A DNA stretch of 64,000 nt from Lishizhenia sp965656535. GTDB lineage: Bacteria; Bacteroidota; Bacteroidia; Flavobacteriales_D; Crocinitomicaceae. The position numbers and the translations under genes are program-made. Where the stretch lies: positions 124,001 to 188,000 of the forward strand of contig CBFHKX010000002.1 in NCBI GenBank assembly GCA_965656535.1, written 5' to 3'. Below the pieces are notes generated by a model, which saw only the letters and a program-made list of their open reading frames with translations, ran no database searches and was not told where the DNA came from. Positions 1 to 8,759 of this stretch are shown piece by piece. Each line of letters starts with the position of its first letter. Position 1 is the first letter of the stretch.

Positions 1-14
1 AACGTCTATTAGTT

Positions 15-524
15 ATGAATAAATTAATTTTACTAGCAGCATCAATTATCTTTTTGATAGCTTGCTCAAACACGGTAGAGTCTAACAACACCCAATTACC
101 TTTCGCTACTAATAATGTAGACGACACGCTTAAAAAAGTAGTAAAAACAGAAGCAGAGTGGAGAACTCTATTAACTACAGCAGAATACAATATTCTTAGA
201 GAAAAGGGCACAGAAAGGGCTTTTACTGGAGATTTACTAAAGATAAAAACGAAAGGTGTTTACACGTGTGCCGGATGTAGTTTGCCTTTGTTTTCTAGCG
301 ATACTAAGTTCGATTCTGGAACGGGTTGGCCAAGTTACTACGCGCCAATACATTCAGCTAACGTTGGCGAGAAGATAGATAATAAATATGGATGGAACCG
401 AACAGAGGTTGTTTGCAATCGATGTGACGGACATTTAGGACACGTTTTTGACGACGGTCCGGCTCCAACAGGTTCACGATATTGCATCAATTCGGCAGCT
501 TTAAATTTTGAAGAATCAAAATAA
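15..524 (+). CDS. msrB: Peptide-methionine (R)-S-oxide reductase, lipoprotein form
   Basis: Reduces methionine-R-sulfoxide in oxidised proteins. The 169-residue protein starts with a lipoprotein signal (hydrophobic stretch ending LIAC, lipid Cys about residue 17), so it should act in the periplasm or at a membrane, not in the cytosol. The MsrB domain covers about residues 45-165: zinc-binding CAGC (85-88) and CNRC (134-137), the family signature GHLGHVFDDGP, and RYCINS with the catalytic Cys at 157. No second MsrA domain is present. The short upstream sequence in the window does not allow a promoter call. It stands alone, convergent with the acyl-CoA synthetase gene. Function is secure; location is inferred from the lipobox. 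Confidence 0.93.
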   Translation: MNKLILLAASIIFLIACSNTVESNNTQLPFATNNVDDTLKKVVKTEAEWRTLLTTAEYNILREKGTERAFTGDLLKIKTKGVYTCAGCSLPLFSSDTKFDSGTGWPSYYAPIHSANVGEKIDNKYGWNRTEVVCNRCDGHLGHVFDDGPAPTGSRYCINSAALNFEESK

Positions 525-570
525 GCATCCAACGCTTTTAGCCTGTTTGCATAATTTATTTTTGGGTGCA

Positions 571-610
571 TAAAAAACGCTCTTATCTTGCATAAAGAGA
601 TAAGAGCGTT
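571..610 (-). terminator. Rho-independent terminator of the acyl-CoA synthetase gene
   Basis: A perfect 13-bp stem (arms 576-588 and 598-610) is followed, reading the minus strand, by a run of T. The T run exists only on the minus strand, so it serves the minus-strand gene at 629-2401 and not msrB. Confidence 0.8.
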
Positions 611-628
611 AAACTAGGCTTAAAGCGG

Positions 629-2401
629 TTAATTAAGGTTTTCACCGTATATTTCTACCACCTTAGTTTCGTGTAGGGATAAAATAATTTTTCTTTTCAG
701 TTTAAGTGTAGGAGTTAATTCTCCACCTTCAACGCTTAATTCTCTTTCTAAAAGGGCAAACTTCTTAATTTGTTCAAAGCTTCCGTAGTTCGCATTATAT
801 TTATCTACTTCTTTTTGGATACGTGCAATAACTTTATCGTTAGCGCAAATACTTGCATTACTAGTATCCATGCTGTATTCTTTTCTTTTTGCCCAATCTT
901 TAATAAACTCAAATTGAGGAACAATTAACGCTGCAGGGTGTTTTTGTCCTTCTCCAATTACCATAATTTGTTCTATGAAACGCGATTCTTTGAACTTATT
1001 TTCCATCATTTGTGGGATAATGTATTTTCCACCAGAGGTTTTAAAGATCTCTTTTTTTCTATCTGTTATGCGTAAAAACTTTCCGTCTTCAACTTGGCCT
1101 ATATCGCCCGTATGAAACCAACCTTCAGCGTCTATTTCTTCTGCCGTTTTTTCAGGGTTGTTGTAATACCCCATCATTACGTTTGGACCTTTTACAAGGA
1201 TTTCTCCATCTTCGGCAATTTTTACGGTAACGTCATCAATTGTTGTACCAACAGATCCAATTTTAATCCCGTTTTTGAAACAATTAACAGATATAACAGG
1301 AGAAGTTTCTGTTAGTCCATACCCTTCTAAGATTGGAACGCCAGCAGCCAAGAAAATACGGGCTAATCTTGGAGAGAGTGCAGCACTTCCAGAAGCAATA
1401 GCGTTCACTTCTCCTCCTAGCGCTTCTTGCCATTTACTGAAGATTAGTTTTCTAGCAATTTTGAGTTTAAAATTATACCAAGCACTTTTACCGCTAAGAT
1501 CAAACTCTTCTCCAAGTGCTACAGCCCAGAAGAACAATTTGCGTTTAATTCCGCTCAAATCGTCTCCTTTAGCCATTATTTTTTCATATACTTTCTCTAG
1601 TAATCGAGGAACTGCGGTAAATACATGAGGTTTAACTTCACGAATGTTATCTCCAATAGTGTCCATTGATTCTGCAAAGTAGATAGAGCAACCACAGTAC
1701 ATGTATAGGTAGTGCAACATTCGTTCATATACATGACAAACGGGTAAAAAACTTAAGCATCTGCTGTTTTCATCTGCAGGGATTCGTTCTTTACAAGCGC
1801 GTACGTTAGAAAGTAAATTTTTATGAGAAAGCATTACGCCTTTTGGATTTCCTGTTGTTCCAGAAGTATAAATCATAGTTGCCAAGTCTTCATAATTTAT
1901 GGCGTCCATTCTTTTCTGAACCTCGGTTAAGCTAATTTCTTTTCCAATTTCAATAATGTCTTCATAAAAATCGGTTCCATCAATTTTATCAAAACAATAG
2001 GTTTTATCTAAAGTTGGAATGTCTTTTTTTATTGAATCTATTTTGGCGTATAATTCTTCGCTACCCGTAAAGCACATTTTAATGCCCGCATCATTAAAAA
2101 TAAATGTATAATCGTTAAGTGAAATGTTTGGATAAATAGGCACTCCAATCGCACCTACTTGTTGTATGGCAATATCCATTATATTCCATTCTACTCGATT
2201 TGGAGAAACCAAGGCAATTTTGTCTCCGCTATTAATTCCTAGCTCTATCAATCCTTTAGACAGCGCATTGGCTTTTTCTATGAATGATTTAGTAGAAACG
2301 GCATTCCAAACGCCGTCTATTTTAGTACTAAACATTACTTCTTTGGAGTAAAGTTCTAACTGTCTGTGAGGAAGCTCAAATAATCGTGTTATTTCTTTCA
2401 T
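629..2401 (-). CDS. Long-chain fatty acid-CoA ligase (AMP-forming)
   Basis: Activates long-chain fatty acids to acyl-CoA through an acyl-adenylate, at the inner face of the membrane, feeding beta-oxidation or phospholipid synthesis. The 590 residues cover a full ANL adenylating enzyme: P-loop-like YTSGTTGNPKGV at about 178-189, GYGLTETSP in the middle, then GWFHTGDIG and the DRKKEIFKTSGGKYI hinge region that leads to the C-terminal lid. The length and motifs fit the FAA1/FadD-15 type common in Bacteroidota. The gene is monocistronic with its own terminator. Exact chain-length preference cannot be read from the sequence. Confidence 0.9.
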   Translation of the reverse strand: MKEITRLFELPHRQLELYSKEVMFSTKIDGVWNAVSTKSFIEKANALSKGLIELGINSGDKIALVSPNRVEWNIMDIAIQQVGAIGVPIYPNISLNDYTFIFNDAGIKMCFTGSEELYAKIDSIKKDIPTLDKTYCFDKIDGTDFYEDIIEIGKEISLTEVQKRMDAINYEDLATMIYTSGTTGNPKGVMLSHKNLLSNVRACKERIPADENSRCLSFLPVCHVYERMLHYLYMYCGCSIYFAESMDTIGDNIREVKPHVFTAVPRLLEKVYEKIMAKGDDLSGIKRKLFFWAVALGEEFDLSGKSAWYNFKLKIARKLIFSKWQEALGGEVNAIASGSAALSPRLARIFLAAGVPILEGYGLTETSPVISVNCFKNGIKIGSVGTTIDDVTVKIAEDGEILVKGPNVMMGYYNNPEKTAEEIDAEGWFHTGDIGQVEDGKFLRITDRKKEIFKTSGGKYIIPQMMENKFKESRFIEQIMVIGEGQKHPAALIVPQFEFIKDWAKRKEYSMDTSNASICANDKVIARIQKEVDKYNANYGSFEQIKKFALLERELSVEGGELTPTLKLKRKIILSLHETKVVEIYGENLN

Positions 2402-2573
2402 GGCATAAGTTTACAGTTCTAAACATACTAAAAATACTATAAACAAATGAAAGCTTTAGTTACAATTCGTAAGAAGACAATAAAATTGATTAACTTTATT
2501 GACCACTTTATTTTTTTTATAAGGTGTAACTTTTAGTAACGTTAAATTGTTTTAATAGTAAACTGCAAAACTT

Positions 2574-3056
2574 TTGAATAGACGAGAGTATAATAAAATG
2601 GTAAAACAACATGCTAATAGTCTTTATGGCTATGTGTTGAAATACCTCAGAAATGAGGAGGATAGCCAAGATATTGTACAGGACGTTTATGAGAAATTGT
2701 GGAAAAACAGAAAAAAAGTAGAAGTTGAAAAATCAAAGTCGTGGATGTTTACAACAGCGCACAATACATTGATTAATTTCGCTAAAAAAAAGCAAAGGAC
2801 TGTTTACAATACAGAAACGGTTCCTGAGCACGGTAAATTGGATACGAGTTACGAAACGAAAGAAATCGTAGAAAAAGTACTTAATTTACTTCCACCTCTA
2901 CAAAAAAGTATAGTTCTGTTGCGTGATTTAGAAGGTTATAGTTATCAAGAAATTGGTGATATGCTGGATATATCAGATTCACAAGTAAAAGTTTATCTCT
3001 TCAGAGCGAGGAAAAAAATGCAGAAGCAATTAAAAGATTTAACGATACTATTATGA
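2574..3056 (+). CDS. ECF-type RNA polymerase sigma factor
   Basis: Sigma-70 family factor of the extracytoplasmic-function class, 160 residues. Region 2 lies at about 15-75 (LRNEEDSQDIVQDVYEKLW) and region 4 at about 100-155, with a helix-turn-helix around YSYQEIGDMLDISDSQVK. There is no region 3 or N-terminal extension. The reading frame opens with TTG at 2574; the next possible start, ATG at 2598, would remove eight residues. The stop codon overlaps the start of the next gene by 4 bp (ATGA), so translation of the two is probably coupled. The next product has an anti-sigma-like N-terminus and a membrane helix, which makes this a membrane-controlled sigma factor by inference. Its regulon is unknown; the PorP-like genes downstream are the obvious first targets. 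Confidence 0.92.
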   Translation: MNRREYNKMVKQHANSLYGYVLKYLRNEEDSQDIVQDVYEKLWKNRKKVEVEKSKSWMFTTAHNTLINFAKKKQRTVYNTETVPEHGKLDTSYETKEIVEKVLNLLPPLQKSIVLLRDLEGYSYQEIGDMLDISDSQVKVYLFRARKKMQKQLKDLTILL

Positions 3057-4801
3057 GTTCACCGTCTTTTTCAAATATTGATAAATGGCTCTTTGAGTTA
3101 AAAGAAGGGAATCTTTCGCCAAGGCAGGTAGAAGAATTAACTACGTTTTTAAATGCACATCCAGAATTACAAGTAGATGCCGAAACATGGTCTAAAACAC
3201 ATGTTTCGAAAGAAGAAGTAGTGTATAAAAATATAGGTGCGCTAGAAAGAAAGTCTACAGGAGTTTATTTTTTGTTATCCGCAGTTTCTCTGCTATTTAT
3301 CCTTTTTTCTTTTTATTTATTCAACTCCTCAAAAGTTAATGCAGCATACAATTTTAATGATTTAGATTTACAGATAGAAGACCAGAAAACGGCAGAGGAA
3401 ATTATTGTACAATTTGAATCTCAAGAACAAGTAGCACAATTAGTTCAACCTTCAACAAAGATTTTTTATGTTAAAGCAGAAAGGGAGAATAAGCAATTAG
3501 TTCGGTCTATTTTTAAATTCAAAAATGATAAGAACAAAACAGAAGAGGTAAACAGTTCAAGAGGTGCTAATAAAAATGAATTAATAGAAAACGCCAACCT
3601 CTTTAACCCGAGAAGTGAAAAGCAAGTTACGGATAAAGTAAGCGCATCTAAATCTATTTCCTTTACTGATTATCCTTCTGGAGTACCTACACTAAAGGTA
3701 GATATAGCGAGTAAGATGCATACGCAGCAGCTTAATAACGTAATAGCTTCTCTAAGGCAAGAAAAAGAAGAAGTATTGTTTGCAGAATCAAAAGAGGATA
3801 GAAAAATAAATACTTCTAAAAGTAGTACAAGCGCATTGAAAAGAAGCCTTCGTACTTCTGTAAGAAAAGTGAAGAATATGATGGATAACCCGATTGCTCT
3901 GCGCAATTTCAGAGATCCAAATTACCATACACCATTAGCTACAGACTTTACATTTAATCCTGCGATGACTGGTACACAAGTAGCGAGTAGACTTCAATCA
4001 ACAGTTCGTATAAATCAAATTGGAACAGAAAGAGAGCAATTCAATACTCGCGTAGCGTTTGACACTTATCTTTATGCGTTAAGAGGTGGTTTAGGTATAG
4101 ATCTAAAACACACTATGAACAACAAAGGAATTGTACAGAACTATGAAGTTGGTTTTAGTTACTCACCCAAATTTACTGTTAAAAAAGTAATTTCAATTGA
4201 GCCAGGTGTGCGCTTTAAAGTCGGAAATAAGTCAATAAACACAAGTAAATTAACGCCCGGTTTGTTGATGGAAGAGGAGAGAGGTGAGGTAAATACCTTC
4301 ACAGTAGAAGAAAATGAGCCAGCGGGAAGTTCTCTTTGGTACAGAGATGCAAGTTTAGGTTTACTTGTAAACACGCCATGGTTTTATGTGGGAGGAAGTG
4401 TAGATAATGTTGGCAGACATTATAACAATATATATGATAACAATGTTACCGCTGATTTCCAAGCAGATTTGTACTACAATGCCCAAATAGGTACAGATTA
4501 TGTTGCTCAAAGAAAAGACATTAAATTATCAACCTACGTACTATACCAACAACGCGGAACTTTTCAAGAAGCTTGGTTAGGCTCAAACCTAACATTATCT
4601 AGTGTTCATTTAGGTGTGGGAGTTTCTTCTCGTATAGAACCAGCTGTTTCTGTTGGATTTGACAATCAGCGTTTACGATTGATTTATCAAGGAGACTACA
4701 CCCAAAGTTTTATTACGCTAAGTAAAGGTTTTAACCACCAAGTTACTTTAAGATATAAGTTTAAACCAAACAGGTATGCAATGCGCATATTGAAAAAATA
4801 A
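3053..4801 (+). CDS. Anti-sigma-like protein fused to a PorP/SprF-like outer-membrane barrel
   Basis: A 582-residue protein of three parts. Residues 1-66 are charged and cytoplasmic-looking, with the LKEGNLSPRQVEELTTFL pattern seen in Bacteroidota anti-sigma factors. Residues 69-90 form one strong membrane helix. Residues 91-290 are a Lys/Glu/Ser-rich, low-complexity linker, long enough to cross the periplasm. From about 298 (FTFNPAMTGTQ, then a conserved Arg) to the end, the sequence resembles PorP/SprF barrels, including the neighbour at 4815, with alternating hydrophobic beta-strand patterns. The gene overlaps the sigma factor by 4 bp and is 13 bp from the PorP gene. I infer a protein anchored in both membranes that holds the sigma factor and senses the outer membrane, like the dual membrane-spanning anti-sigma factors of Bacteroides. 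No cleavable signal peptide is seen. The fusion is visible in one uninterrupted frame; the sensing role is inference. Confidence 0.75.
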   Translation: MSSPSFSNIDKWLFELKEGNLSPRQVEELTTFLNAHPELQVDAETWSKTHVSKEEVVYKNIGALERKSTGVYFLLSAVSLLFILFSFYLFNSSKVNAAYNFNDLDLQIEDQKTAEEIIVQFESQEQVAQLVQPSTKIFYVKAERENKQLVRSIFKFKNDKNKTEEVNSSRGANKNELIENANLFNPRSEKQVTDKVSASKSISFTDYPSGVPTLKVDIASKMHTQQLNNVIASLRQEKEEVLFAESKEDRKINTSKSSTSALKRSLRTSVRKVKNMMDNPIALRNFRDPNYHTPLATDFTFNPAMTGTQVASRLQSTVRINQIGTEREQFNTRVAFDTYLYALRGGLGIDLKHTMNNKGIVQNYEVGFSYSPKFTVKKVISIEPGVRFKVGNKSINTSKLTPGLLMEEERGEVNTFTVEENEPAGSSLWYRDASLGLLVNTPWFYVGGSVDNVGRHYNNIYDNNVTADFQADLYYNAQIGTDYVAQRKDIKLSTYVLYQQRGTFQEAWLGSNLTLSSVHLGVGVSSRIEPAVSVGFDNQRLRLIYQGDYTQSFITLSKGFNHQVTLRYKFKPNRYAMRILKK

Positions 4802-4814
4802 AAGGATAGAAATT

Positions 4815-5771
4815 ATGAAAAAGTTAATTACAGCAGTTTTGCTTCTTTGTTCTTCTCTTAGTTGGGGACAAGATCTAGAGTTTAGCCAGTTTTACTCTAA
4901 TCCTATTTATTTAAATCCTGCTTTAGCGGGTACGCATGGTTGTCCTAGGTTTGCAATGAACTATAGAAATCAATGGCCTCAATTATCAGGTCAATTTATT
5001 AGTTATGCTGCTTCTTACGATCAGTATTTTGACAATATATCTGGAGGTTTTGGGATAAATTTAATGAATGATCAAAGCGCTGGAAATACCTTTAATCACT
5101 CCGCAATATCCTTAATGTATTCTTATCATTTGAATATTAATAGAAAATGGACTGCCTTGTTTGGGGCTCAGGCTACTTGGAATCAAAAATTCTTAGATTG
5201 GGATAAACTTACTTTCGGAGATATGATAGACCCCAGAAGAGGTTTTATTTATGGAACTGGAGACGTTCCACGTGCGGGAAGTAAAGGTTTCTTTGATGCA
5301 TCGGCAGGTGTTGTTGTATTTAATAAATTTTTCAATGCAGGTTTTACAGGTAAGCACTTAAACCGTCCAAATGAGAGTTTAATTTTGGGTGATTCTAGAA
5401 TGCCTATCCGTTTAACTGCTCATGCATCTGCTACTATACCTTTAGGAAGTAAGTCAAAATATTCTAACTCAACAGTTATTATGCCGAGTTTAATTTATAC
5501 TTATCAACAGGGAATGTATCAGTTAAACGTGGGTACGTACGTTAAGTATGGCGTGTTTACAGCTGGAGCATGGTTAAGAAGTAGGGATGCGTTTATCCTA
5601 ACTTTAGGATTAACTACAGAAACATTTAAAGTAGGTTATAGTTATGATATTACAGTGTCACCGTTGAATAACGGAGTTTCTGGAGGAGCACACGAAGTAT
5701 CATTAGGGCTGAATCTTAGATGTAAGACAAAAGTACCTTCGTTTAGAACAATTAGCTGTCCATCTTTTTAA
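4815..5771 (+). CDS. PorP/SprF family type IX secretion outer-membrane protein
   Basis: 318 residues with a clear signal peptide (MKKLITAVLLLCSSLSWG) and the family start: DLEFSQFYSNPIYLNPALAGT, then a conserved RNQWP block. The rest alternates in beta-strand fashion, as expected for an outer-membrane barrel. PorP/SprF proteins usually work with T9SS substrates bearing type-B sorting domains, helping to attach them at the cell surface. Here no such substrate gene is adjacent; instead the gene follows a sigma factor and an anti-sigma-barrel fusion, probably in one operon, ending at the terminator at 5840. Family assignment is firm, partner unknown. Confidence 0.88.
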   Translation: MKKLITAVLLLCSSLSWGQDLEFSQFYSNPIYLNPALAGTHGCPRFAMNYRNQWPQLSGQFISYAASYDQYFDNISGGFGINLMNDQSAGNTFNHSAISLMYSYHLNINRKWTALFGAQATWNQKFLDWDKLTFGDMIDPRRGFIYGTGDVPRAGSKGFFDASAGVVVFNKFFNAGFTGKHLNRPNESLILGDSRMPIRLTAHASATIPLGSKSKYSNSTVIMPSLIYTYQQGMYQLNVGTYVKYGVFTAGAWLRSRDAFILTLGLTTETFKVGYSYDITVSPLNNGVSGGAHEVSLGLNLRCKTKVPSFRTISCPSF

Positions 5772-5839
5772 TATATAGAGTTTTAGAGTGACTGATTTTT
5801 TAGGAGTTTTTCCGTTTTAAGTCGGTTGATTTGTTTGAT

Positions 5840-5870
5840 AACGCCAAGACATTAGTTTTGGCGTTTTTTC
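5840..5870 (+). terminator. Rho-independent terminator of the sigma/PorP operon
   Basis: Stem of 8 bp (AACGCCAA, 5840-5847, with TTGGCGTT, 5858-5865) followed by a T run on the plus strand. It closes the 2574-5771 operon. Confidence 0.8.
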
Positions 5871-5969
5871 TGTAATACACTCACTAATTTCAAAATAAGT
5901 CATTCAAAATAAAGTACTAATTGTTCTGTTATAATTTATTAAAAATCGCAGTTGTAAATGCCTTTTAGT

Positions 5970-5977
5970 TATCTTTA
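5970..5977 (+). promoter_or_regulatory. Candidate -7 element for the LtaS-like gene
   Basis: TATCTTTA differs in one position from the Bacteroidota -7 consensus TAnnTTTG. It ends only 6 bp before the ATG, so the transcript would be leaderless or nearly so. A TTG lies 15 bp upstream, somewhat too close for an ideal -33 element. Confidence 0.3.
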
Positions 5978-5983
5978 CACGCT

Positions 5984-7888
5984 ATGGGAGTCGCAAAAAA
6001 AATTCCTCAACATATACTCGGTTTGTTCCAGTGTTTCGGGATAGGTTTACTCTTACTGTCTTTAACTCGTTTGCTGTTTTTTTTCTTCAACATCAATGCG
6101 TTCAGTAATTGGCAATTTACTGATTTTCTTGCAGGTGTTTGGTTTGATTGTATAACCTTAGGCATTTACTTTATTCCACTTTATGGTTTAACCCTTTTGC
6201 CTATACCGTGGAGAGGATATAAACTCTATAAAGTGCTTCACGCAAGTCTTTTTGTACTAACAATTACTGTACTGTTGTTTTTCAATTTAATGGACATAGA
6301 ATATTTTGCTTTTACTTCTAAACGCTCTACTTCAGATTTGTTTGATGTAGTTGGAGCAGGAAATGATATAAACCAATTGTTAACTACTTTTATAAAGGAC
6401 TTCTGGTTGCTGATCTTATTTTTTATCGGTTTTTTATTTCTTGGAATTCGTCTTTATCTTAAAAAGATTGCTTTAGGAGAAAGTACTTTTACAAACATAA
6501 AACCTCGATTTTTTATAACCAATACGCTTTACTTTCTTGTCTTAACTCCGTTATTACTGATTGTAGGGAGAGGAGGTCTGGGCTACAGACCCGCAGGTGT
6601 GTTAACCGCAACGCGATTCACTGCAGTAGAAAATACAGCAATTGTATTAAATACTCCCTTTACAATAATAAAATCGTTGAGTAAAGAAGGTATCAAAAAT
6701 CCAAACTATTTTAAGTCCCAAGAAGAACTAGACGCTTATTTTACAACCACTAAAAAATTAAATTCTTCTACAAAATTACCTGAGAATACCAACGTAATGG
6801 TAATTATTTTAGAGAGTTTTGGTAATGAATGGTTGGGTAAGAAAGAAAATAAAGTAGGATATACTCCTTTTTTAGATTCACTTTTAGACCATTCCCTTTA
6901 CTTTCCAAATGCTTTTGCGAACGGAAAAAAATCCATAGAAGCTGTACCGGCTATTTTTGGAGGTATTCCCTCGTTGATGGATAATCCATATATTACTTCG
7001 CAGTACGGAACAAATAAAATAGAAACGTTAATTACTCAGCTAAAAAAAAGAGGGTATAGTTCTGCGTTTTATCATGGAGCAACAAATGGCTCTATGAAGT
7101 TTAATGAGTTTTCTGAGTTGGCAGGTTTTGATCAGTACGTAGGAAGAACAGAATATAATAATGAAAATCATGCAGATGCAACTTGGGGGATTTTAGATGA
7201 ATACTTTAATCCTTGGACAGCCAAACAAGTTTCTACAATGTCAGAGCCTTTCGTTGCCGGACTTTTCACACTTTCATCTCATCATCCTTATTTTGTGCCA
7301 AAAGAATGGAAAAATAAGTTGCCAAAAGAAGCAGAGCCGATGTCGCAATCTATTGCGTATGGAGATGTAAGTTTAAAGTTGTTCTTTGAAGAAGCAAAAA
7401 AACACGAGTGGTTTAACCGAACATTATTTGTTTTATTAGCCGACCATACACCCTCAGGAACTTCGATGTTCTATCAACATAGACTCGGTATGTACGGTAT
7501 TCCAATTGCTTTTTATCACCCCAAATCACTAATAGAACCGAGTATATCTAGTCAATTAATCGATCAAGCAGATATTTACCCTACTCTTATGGATTGGTTA
7601 ACAAATGAAACCGAGATGTATGCTTTTGGACAGTCGGTAGACGCAAAAGAAGAAAATACGGCCATTTATTACTTAGAAGGAACTTATTATTATTTGAAAC
7701 ATGATTATTTGATGACTTTTGCACAAAATGAGGCGCAAAATTTGTATAATTACAAAACGGATACCATGCTTTATTATGATTCCATAAGCTTCTTTCCAAA
7801 GCTCAAAAATGAAATGGAATTAGAGTTGAAAGCAATGATTCAGGTGTATAATCAAGACTTGATTTCCAATCAGATGACATTAAAATGA
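5984..7888 (+). CDS. LtaS/phosphoglycerol-transferase-like membrane sulfatase-fold protein
   Basis: 634 residues. The N-terminal 200 residues carry about five membrane helices (around 13-35, 46-72, 86-104, 139-158, 180-196), followed by an extracytoplasmic alkaline-phosphatase/sulfatase-fold domain. Metal-ligand motifs of the LTA synthase family are present: ILESFGNEW (Glu 277), NGKKSIEAVP with Ser 317 where LtaS has its nucleophilic Thr, LSSHHPY (His 433-434) and LADHTPSG. Family members transfer phosphoglycerol or phosphoethanolamine from phospholipids to surface glycans. It overlaps by 4 bp a diacylglycerol-kinase-family gene, which fits recycling of diacylglycerol left after phosphoglycerol transfer. 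The acceptor in this Gram-negative cell is unknown. Membrane layout and fold are secure; substrate is inferred. Confidence 0.85.
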   Translation: MGVAKKIPQHILGLFQCFGIGLLLLSLTRLLFFFFNINAFSNWQFTDFLAGVWFDCITLGIYFIPLYGLTLLPIPWRGYKLYKVLHASLFVLTITVLLFFNLMDIEYFAFTSKRSTSDLFDVVGAGNDINQLLTTFIKDFWLLILFFIGFLFLGIRLYLKKIALGESTFTNIKPRFFITNTLYFLVLTPLLLIVGRGGLGYRPAGVLTATRFTAVENTAIVLNTPFTIIKSLSKEGIKNPNYFKSQEELDAYFTTTKKLNSSTKLPENTNVMVIILESFGNEWLGKKENKVGYTPFLDSLLDHSLYFPNAFANGKKSIEAVPAIFGGIPSLMDNPYITSQYGTNKIETLITQLKKRGYSSAFYHGATNGSMKFNEFSELAGFDQYVGRTEYNNENHADATWGILDEYFNPWTAKQVSTMSEPFVAGLFTLSSHHPYFVPKEWKNKLPKEAEPMSQSIAYGDVSLKLFFEEAKKHEWFNRTLFVLLADHTPSGTSMFYQHRLGMYGIPIAFYHPKSLIEPSISSQLIDQADIYPTLMDWLTNETEMYAFGQSVDAKEENTAIYYLEGTYYYLKHDYLMTFAQNEAQNLYNYKTDTMLYYDSISFFPKLKNEMELELKAMIQVYNQDLISNQMTLK

Positions 7889-8757
7889 AAAAACGTATTC
7901 GGTTCATAATCAATCCAATTTCTGGTATTGGCAAGAAAAATAAACTTCCTGCGATGATAGAGAAATATCTGGATCATTCAAAATTTGATTATGATATCGC
8001 CTTTACCGAGTATAGAAAGCACGCTCGTTTATTGGCAAAAGCATCTGTAGATGAGAATATTGATATTGTTTGCGCAGTTGGTGGAGATGGTTCTGTAAAT
8101 GAAGTAGGTAGTGCTTTGGTAAACAGTAATTCAATTTTAGCTATTGTGCCAGCAGGATCAGGAAATGGTTTGGCAAGACACCTTCGTTTGCCTATGAGCA
8201 TTAAAAAGTCTATCCTACAAATCAATGCCTTGAAAGTAGAATCGATAGATACAGGAAAATTAAATAAACACACTTTTTTAGGCGTAACGGGCTTTGGTTT
8301 TGATGCCTTAATAGCTAAACGGTTTGACGATTATCATACACGCGGATTTTTGAGTTATGTTAAGCTTGTAGTAAAAGAGTATATTGCCTCAAAGCCAATA
8401 ACTGTTATCGCAAATAATACGCGAGTAGAAAACGTTGTTATTTGTTGTGTAGCCAACGGATCTCAATTTGGTAATGGCTTTTGTGTATCTCCAAATTCTA
8501 ATATTCAAGACGGTAAATTTGAACTCTTTTTTCTTAAGAAATTTCCTTGGTATGCAATACCTGGCTTAATGATTCGGTTCTTTCGCTGTTCGGTAGACAA
8601 GTCGAAGTATACTAAAATTGAAACGTGTAAAGCGTATAAAATTGAGCTTGAGCAAACCCTAGCTCACATTGACGGAGAACCAGAGGAGGTGAAAAAGGAA
8701 TTAATGGTAAGTGTAAACCCAAATAGTTTACGCGTAATTGTAGGAGAAAAATTTTAA
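7885..8757 (+). CDS. Diacylglycerol/sphingosine kinase family lipid kinase
   Basis: 290-residue DAGK catalytic-domain protein (YegS/DgkB/LCB5 group). The nucleotide-binding GGDGSVNEV is at 66-74 and the GSGNGLARHL loop at 91-100; a C-terminal beta domain ends with HIDGEPEE, typical of this family. It phosphorylates diacylglycerol, or possibly a sphingoid base, at the inner leaflet. The ATGA overlap with the LtaS-like gene argues for a shared job: returning diacylglycerol to phosphatidate. Members of this phylum may contain sphingolipids, so a sphingoid substrate cannot be excluded. Confidence 0.87.
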   Translation: MKKRIRFIINPISGIGKKNKLPAMIEKYLDHSKFDYDIAFTEYRKHARLLAKASVDENIDIVCAVGGDGSVNEVGSALVNSNSILAIVPAGSGNGLARHLRLPMSIKKSILQINALKVESIDTGKLNKHTFLGVTGFGFDALIAKRFDDYHTRGFLSYVKLVVKEYIASKPITVIANNTRVENVVICCVANGSQFGNGFCVSPNSNIQDGKFELFFLKKFPWYAIPGLMIRFFRCSVDKSKYTKIETCKAYKIELEQTLAHIDGEPEEVKKELMVSVNPNSLRVIVGEKF

Positions 8758-8759
8758 GC

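Noticed and set aside
576..610. 13-bp stem as a terminator for msrB
   Set aside because: No T run on the plus strand after the stem; the T run is on the minus strand, so it belongs to the acyl-CoA synthetase gene.
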